Shown here: positions 21,330 to 24,727 of the stretch, piece after piece
Layout of the letters: each line of letters starts with the position of its first letter
Position numbering within the stretch: the first letter of the stretch is position 1
Assembly: GCF_030151805.1 (NCBI RefSeq)
Contig: NZ_JASLCN010000338.1
Coordinates: forward strand, 1-24,727
Length of the DNA: 24,727 nucleotides
Direction of reading: 5' to 3'
From: Fluviicola sp.
Lineage (GTDB): Bacteria; Bacteroidota; Bacteroidia; Flavobacteriales_D; Crocinitomicaceae
The notes under the pieces: generated by a model
What the model saw: the letters and a program-made list of their open reading frames with translations, nothing else
Told to the model about the DNA's origin: nothing
Database searches by the model: none
Translations under genes and position numbers: made by a program

Positions 21330-23861
21330 ATGAAAAAAGGTAGGAACAATCTTCTTTTTGAGCGTATTCTTTTTGCCGTAATCGGATTGTTGCTGATCTT
21401 CGTTTGTACAACCGGATATTGGGTGTACGACCGGCTTTCGCAGGTTTCCGAGAGCCCGCTTCCTACAGATTTAAAAGAAAACCGCCGCTTCATCGTTCGC
21501 GATTTGAATAACAATATTCTAAAAGCGGATAATTTGACCTATTCCTACTTGTATCAAAATAATCCGGATGCACCTTTGGATTTCGAGATCCTGGAATCAC
21601 AGACAAACCGCAAGATCAATTTATTGCAATCATACAAACCGGAAGACTCGATCTATCAGAAAAAGATTCGGAAATTGAGTGCTTTGGTTCAGGCACGTTT
21701 CTTCAACCTGGATACTTTGATGAGTATCAAAAATGAAAACCGGGTGAATGAAACAATGTCAATTGTCGAGAATGAAGTAGAAAATGCCAGTCAGGTTGCC
21801 AAAATCAAAATGGAAATCCGGGACCAGGTAAATGAACTTCAGAATTCCCAGTCTTCTCAGACTCCTGTTGTGTCTCAGCCTTCTCAAAAACAGGAAGAGG
21901 CTAAAAAGAAATGGTTTCAGCGAAAGAATAAAAAAACAACAACAGAACAACCGTCAACTCCTGCTCCCGTTGTGCACCAGCAGTCAACCCCACAAGTAAA
22001 AATAAAGGCTTCGGATATTGCCGCGCAAAGTACAAATGAGATTGCACAGAAGATCCGGTCGGTTAAAACGGCAGCGGTTTCGAAAGAATCCAGGATGAAC
22101 CGTTATAAATTGACGCTGGAACAGGAGAATAATTTATTGAGTAAGGAGATCGGTCAGATTTTTCAGTCCATCGAATTGTCCGACAAAAAGGAGCTTCTGA
22201 AAGAAACCCAACATGCCAAACAGGTAGCTGCGGAAACCAACCAGATCATTTTTCTTTTCAGTATTATTTCCAGTTTGTTGATCATCATGATCGTGGTTCT
22301 GATTATTACACTGTTTAATAAATCGAAAGAAACGAACTACCAGTTGAAACTGGCTAAGGACAAAAGCGATCAGCTCACAGAAGCAAAATCACGCTTTCTG
22401 GCAACGATGAGTCACGAAATCCGAACACCATTAAACGCCATTTCAGGTTTTACGGAACAGCTTTTCTTTGAGCCCTTGAATCAAAGTGCTGCCAAGAAAG
22501 TGAAGATCATCCGCAATTCGGTGAAACACCTTTCCCAGATCACGAACGAAATCCTGGATTTATCCAAACTGGAAAAAGATCACATTCAATTGGAAACGAT
22601 TGCTTTCAATCCTGCCAATGAAATCATGATGCTCCACGAACAATATGAATTGCAGGTGCTGGAGAAAAATAACCGCCTGGTAGTGGAACTGGATGAAAAC
22701 CCTTTCCCGAATGTAATGGGTGATCCTCTGCGTTTTCGTCAGATCATCATCAACCTGATCAGTAATGCGAATAAGTTCACAAAAGACGGGTTGATTACGA
22801 TTGATTTGAAATTTGAGCAGCTTGATCCGCGAAACATTCGTTGTTTGATCGAAGTGCAGGATCAGGGAATCGGGATGTCCCCCGGACAAAAAGAACGCAT
22901 TTTCGAACCCTTTGAGCAGGCAGATCTGACCGTAACGAGAAAGTATGGCGGAACAGGTTTGGGCCTGAGTATTACCAAACAGATCATAGACAAGCAAAAT
23001 GGTTCGATTCGTCTGAATAGTGAAGAAGGAATTGGAACGACTTTCTACATAGAAATTCCATTCGAAGTGACAGAAGAAAAGATCGATGCTCCGCGCGCGC
23101 CTTCGCGGACAGATTTCTCCTTCCTGAAAGATAAAACGGTATTGATCGTCGATGATGAACCCTTTAACCGTACGCTCTTACGAAGTATGTTTCACGGAAT
23201 AAATGTGAAATTACTTGAAGCAGTTAACGGACTGGAGGCTCTGGAATCTTTGAAAAACAATGACATCGATTTCGTTCTGCTGGATGTGCGCATGCCGGAA
23301 ATGAACGGACACGAACTCCGGCAGAAAATGGCGGAAATGGAGACCCTGAACCAGATTCCGGTAGTAGGTTTAACCGCCACTCTGGATGATGAAAAAAGGC
23401 AGGAGATGCTGGATTCGGGCTGGACGGAAGTGCTTACAAAACCCGTTAACCCGGAAGAACTGCGGAGGATATTATTTAAAATATATAAAGACCATAATAT
23501 GGGAACTGAATTAGATGAGGCAGATTTCAAGAGTCTCCAAAAACTGACAAACAATAACGATAGTTTCTATACCGAACTTCTGCAAACATTTGTGAGTTCG
23601 ACAGAAAACGGTTTGTTGAAAATCAGGGATCTGGTTCAAACGGAGAACTGGGTCGAAATTTCGGAATTGGCACATCAACTAGCCGCTCCGTTCAAGCATT
23701 TCGGGGCGAATAATTGCTACACGACTTTGAAAGAAGTTGAACGAATGGGGAAAGAATCCAGGATTGATGCTGCTTCCATGAAAGAATTAATCGAAGTATT
23801 CGAAGAGCAGGCGAATCACATGATTACCCAGGTGAAAGACAAATTAAACTCAAATGACTGA
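21330..23861 (+). CDS. Hybrid sensor histidine kinase (TM-sensor-TM-HisKA-HATPase-REC-Hpt)
   Basis: The 843-residue protein begins with a membrane helix (about 13-31) and a roughly 270-residue extracytoplasmic region containing a Gln/Pro/Lys-rich low-complexity insert (about 172-224, with the basic cluster KKKWFQRKNKK). A second helix follows (305-329). The transmitter has FLATMSHEIRTPLNA with His362, N-box NLISNANKF, G1 DQGIGM, F-box FEPFEQAD and G2 GGTGLGLSI. The receiver has IVDDE and phosphoacceptor D652 (LLDVRMP), plus K704 in LTKPV. The C-terminal Hpt shows AHQLAAPFKHFGA with His782; the usual Lys after the His-x-Leu is Ala. It should run an internal phosphorelay. The ATG at 21330 is preferred to a TTG 18 bases upstream. 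Its last codons overlap the start of the sigma-54 regulator gene, the likely output. Confidence 0.93.
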   Translation: MKKGRNNLLFERILFAVIGLLLIFVCTTGYWVYDRLSQVSESPLPTDLKENRRFIVRDLNNNILKADNLTYSYLYQNNPDAPLDFEILESQTNRKINLLQSYKPEDSIYQKKIRKLSALVQARFFNLDTLMSIKNENRVNETMSIVENEVENASQVAKIKMEIRDQVNELQNSQSSQTPVVSQPSQKQEEAKKKWFQRKNKKTTTEQPSTPAPVVHQQSTPQVKIKASDIAAQSTNEIAQKIRSVKTAAVSKESRMNRYKLTLEQENNLLSKEIGQIFQSIELSDKKELLKETQHAKQVAAETNQIIFLFSIISSLLIIMIVVLIITLFNKSKETNYQLKLAKDKSDQLTEAKSRFLATMSHEIRTPLNAISGFTEQLFFEPLNQSAAKKVKIIRNSVKHLSQITNEILDLSKLEKDHIQLETIAFNPANEIMMLHEQYELQVLEKNNRLVVELDENPFPNVMGDPLRFRQIIINLISNANKFTKDGLITIDLKFEQLDPRNIRCLIEVQDQGIGMSPGQKERIFEPFEQADLTVTRKYGGTGLGLSITKQIIDKQNGSIRLNSEEGIGTTFYIEIPFEVTEEKIDAPRAPSRTDFSFLKDKTVLIVDDEPFNRTLLRSMFHGINVKLLEAVNGLEALESLKNNDIDFVLLDVRMPEMNGHELRQKMAEMETLNQIPVVGLTATLDDEKRQEMLDSGWTEVLTKPVNPEELRRILFKIYKDHNMGTELDEADFKSLQKLTNNNDSFYTELLQTFVSSTENGLLKIRDLVQTENWVEISELAHQLAAPFKHFGANNCYTTLKEVERMGKESRIDAASMKELIEVFEEQANHMITQVKDKLNSND

Positions 23862-24727
23862 TATGGAAACCGGAATCACACAACGCATTTTCATAGTTGA
23901 AGACAATGACTGGTATCAAAAATTGTTGGTGCATACTGTTTCATTGAACCCGGATTACGAAGTAGAATCCTTTTCAACCGGAAAGGAACTGCTTGCCCGT
24001 CTGAACAATGAAATTCCGGATTTGATCACCATGGATTACCGTTTGCCGGATATTTCGGGAGAAGAATTATTGGAAAAGATCAAATCAATCAGCCCGGGAA
24101 CACAGGTAATTGTTATTTCAGAGCAAGAGGAAATTGAAACGGCAGTAAGTTTGCTGAAATTGGGGGCGTACGATTACATCGTAAAAGGAACCGATATTCG
24201 CAACCGCTTGCTGAATACACTTTCCAATGCGCAGAATCAAACAAAACTCCTGAAGAAGATCGAAAAACTGGAGCAGGAGGTTCAGACGAAATACAATTTC
24301 AGCGATACGATTATCGGACAGAGCAGTAAAATGCAGCACATTTTCATGTTGCTTCAAAAGGCTGTTTCGAACAACATTACTGTTTCCATAACAGGAGAAA
24401 CCGGAACCGGAAAAGAAGTCATTGCCAAGGCAATTCACTACAATTCCATTTACAAAGACAAACCCTTCGTTGCAATCAACGTGGCTGCGATTCCGAAAGA
24501 ATTGTTCGAAAGTGAGTTGTTCGGACACGAGAAAGGATCGTTTACCGGTGCGAATCAAACCCGAATCGGAAAATTTGAAGAAGCAGACGGAGGAACGTTA
24601 TTCCTGGATGAAATTGCAGAATTGGACCCGGTGTTCCAGGCAAAGTTGTTACGTGCATTACAGGAGCGTGAAATTACGCGTGTGGGCGGAAATAAGATCT
24701 ACAAATTCAATTGCCGAATCATTGTTG
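23854..24727 (+). CDS. Sigma-54-dependent response regulator, NtrC family, 3' truncated by window
   Basis: The first 291 residues are present and the frame is open to the window end. The receiver (about 10-125) has the acidic E16-D17, phosphoacceptor D61 in LITMDYRLP and K111 in YIVKG. A linker helix (about 128-148) leads to the AAA+ domain: IIGQSSKM (153-160), Walker A GETGTGKE (181-188), the sigma-54-contacting loop GSFTGA (228-233, the common Ser variant of GAFTGA), Walker B GGTLFLDEI (246-254), then LLRALQERE and VGGNK. It should activate sigma-54 promoters when phosphorylated. The DNA-binding domain is outside the window. The ATG at 23854 overlaps the hybrid kinase gene by eight bases; a second in-frame ATG at 23863 follows its stop. 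Confidence 0.93.
   Translation, partial: MTDMETGITQRIFIVEDNDWYQKLLVHTVSLNPDYEVESFSTGKELLARLNNEIPDLITMDYRLPDISGEELLEKIKSISPGTQVIVISEQEEIETAVSLLKLGAYDYIVKGTDIRNRLLNTLSNAQNQTKLLKKIEKLEQEVQTKYNFSDTIIGQSSKMQHIFMLLQKAVSNNITVSITGETGTGKEVIAKAIHYNSIYKDKPFVAINVAAIPKELFESELFGHEKGSFTGANQTRIGKFEEADGGTLFLDEIAELDPVFQAKLLRALQEREITRVGGNKIYKFNCRIIV

Overview
The window looks like chromosomal DNA of a Bacteroidota bacterium, probably Flavobacteriales and perhaps close to Fluviicola/Crocinitomicaceae. The reasons are Bacteroidota-type promoter elements (TAnnTTTG at 532-539 and 18505-18512), mostly absent Shine-Dalgarno sequences, an M61 peptidase, a lipoprotein esterase and several overlapping signalling genes. 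The genus is inference only.

Region 1 (1-578): the 5' end of a leftward lipoprotein alpha/beta-hydrolase gene, then an AT-rich divergent spacer with interleaved inverted repeats and a clear promoter driving the rightward operon.

Region 2 (579-16244): one tightly packed, entirely rightward operon of 11 genes, read here as a nonribosomal peptide cluster. In order it encodes a SAM methyltransferase, a CsaA-like OB-fold protein, an Sfp-type phosphopantetheinyl transferase and a 2.5k-residue three-module NRPS. These are followed by a small helical protein, a free-standing A-T-T protein, a non-haem iron halogenase, a cupin and a Cys-nucleophile alpha/beta-hydrolase. A second small helical protein and a type II thioesterase close the operon. 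The A-T-T protein has the textbook threonine code DFWNIGMVHK. The next enzyme has the SyrB2-type HxA facial site (H115-Q116-A117, H234) instead of HxD. The alpha/beta-hydrolase has G-L-C-G-G in place of GxSxG, as in SyrC/CmaE shuttles. Together this is a syringomycin-like 4-chlorothreonine cassette. It fits the NRPS, whose first two modules carry only C-terminal stumps of adenylation domains without the A10 lysine and so need trans-loading; only the third module has an intact A domain, with a proline-like code. A reasonable model is an N-acylated peptide with one or two 4-Cl-Thr residues followed by a Pro-like residue. There is no cis thioesterase, so the release step is open. The two small helical proteins bracket the chlorothreonine genes, look paralogous and have no role I can name.

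Region 3 (16248-18578): an M61-family exported peptidase on the minus strand, converging on the NRPS operon with only 3 bp between stop codons. It is followed by a 786-base noncoding stretch with two plus-strand terminator-like hairpins and a 15-base direct repeat.

Region 4 (18579-24727): signalling genes, all rightward. The first set is a small anchored Cys-containing protein, a seven-helix membrane protein, a DesK/NarL-type histidine kinase and a LuxR-type response regulator, overlapping like a split-receptor two-component operon. The second set is a hybrid histidine kinase (HisKA-HATPase-REC-Hpt) overlapping a sigma-54 activator response regulator that runs off the right edge.
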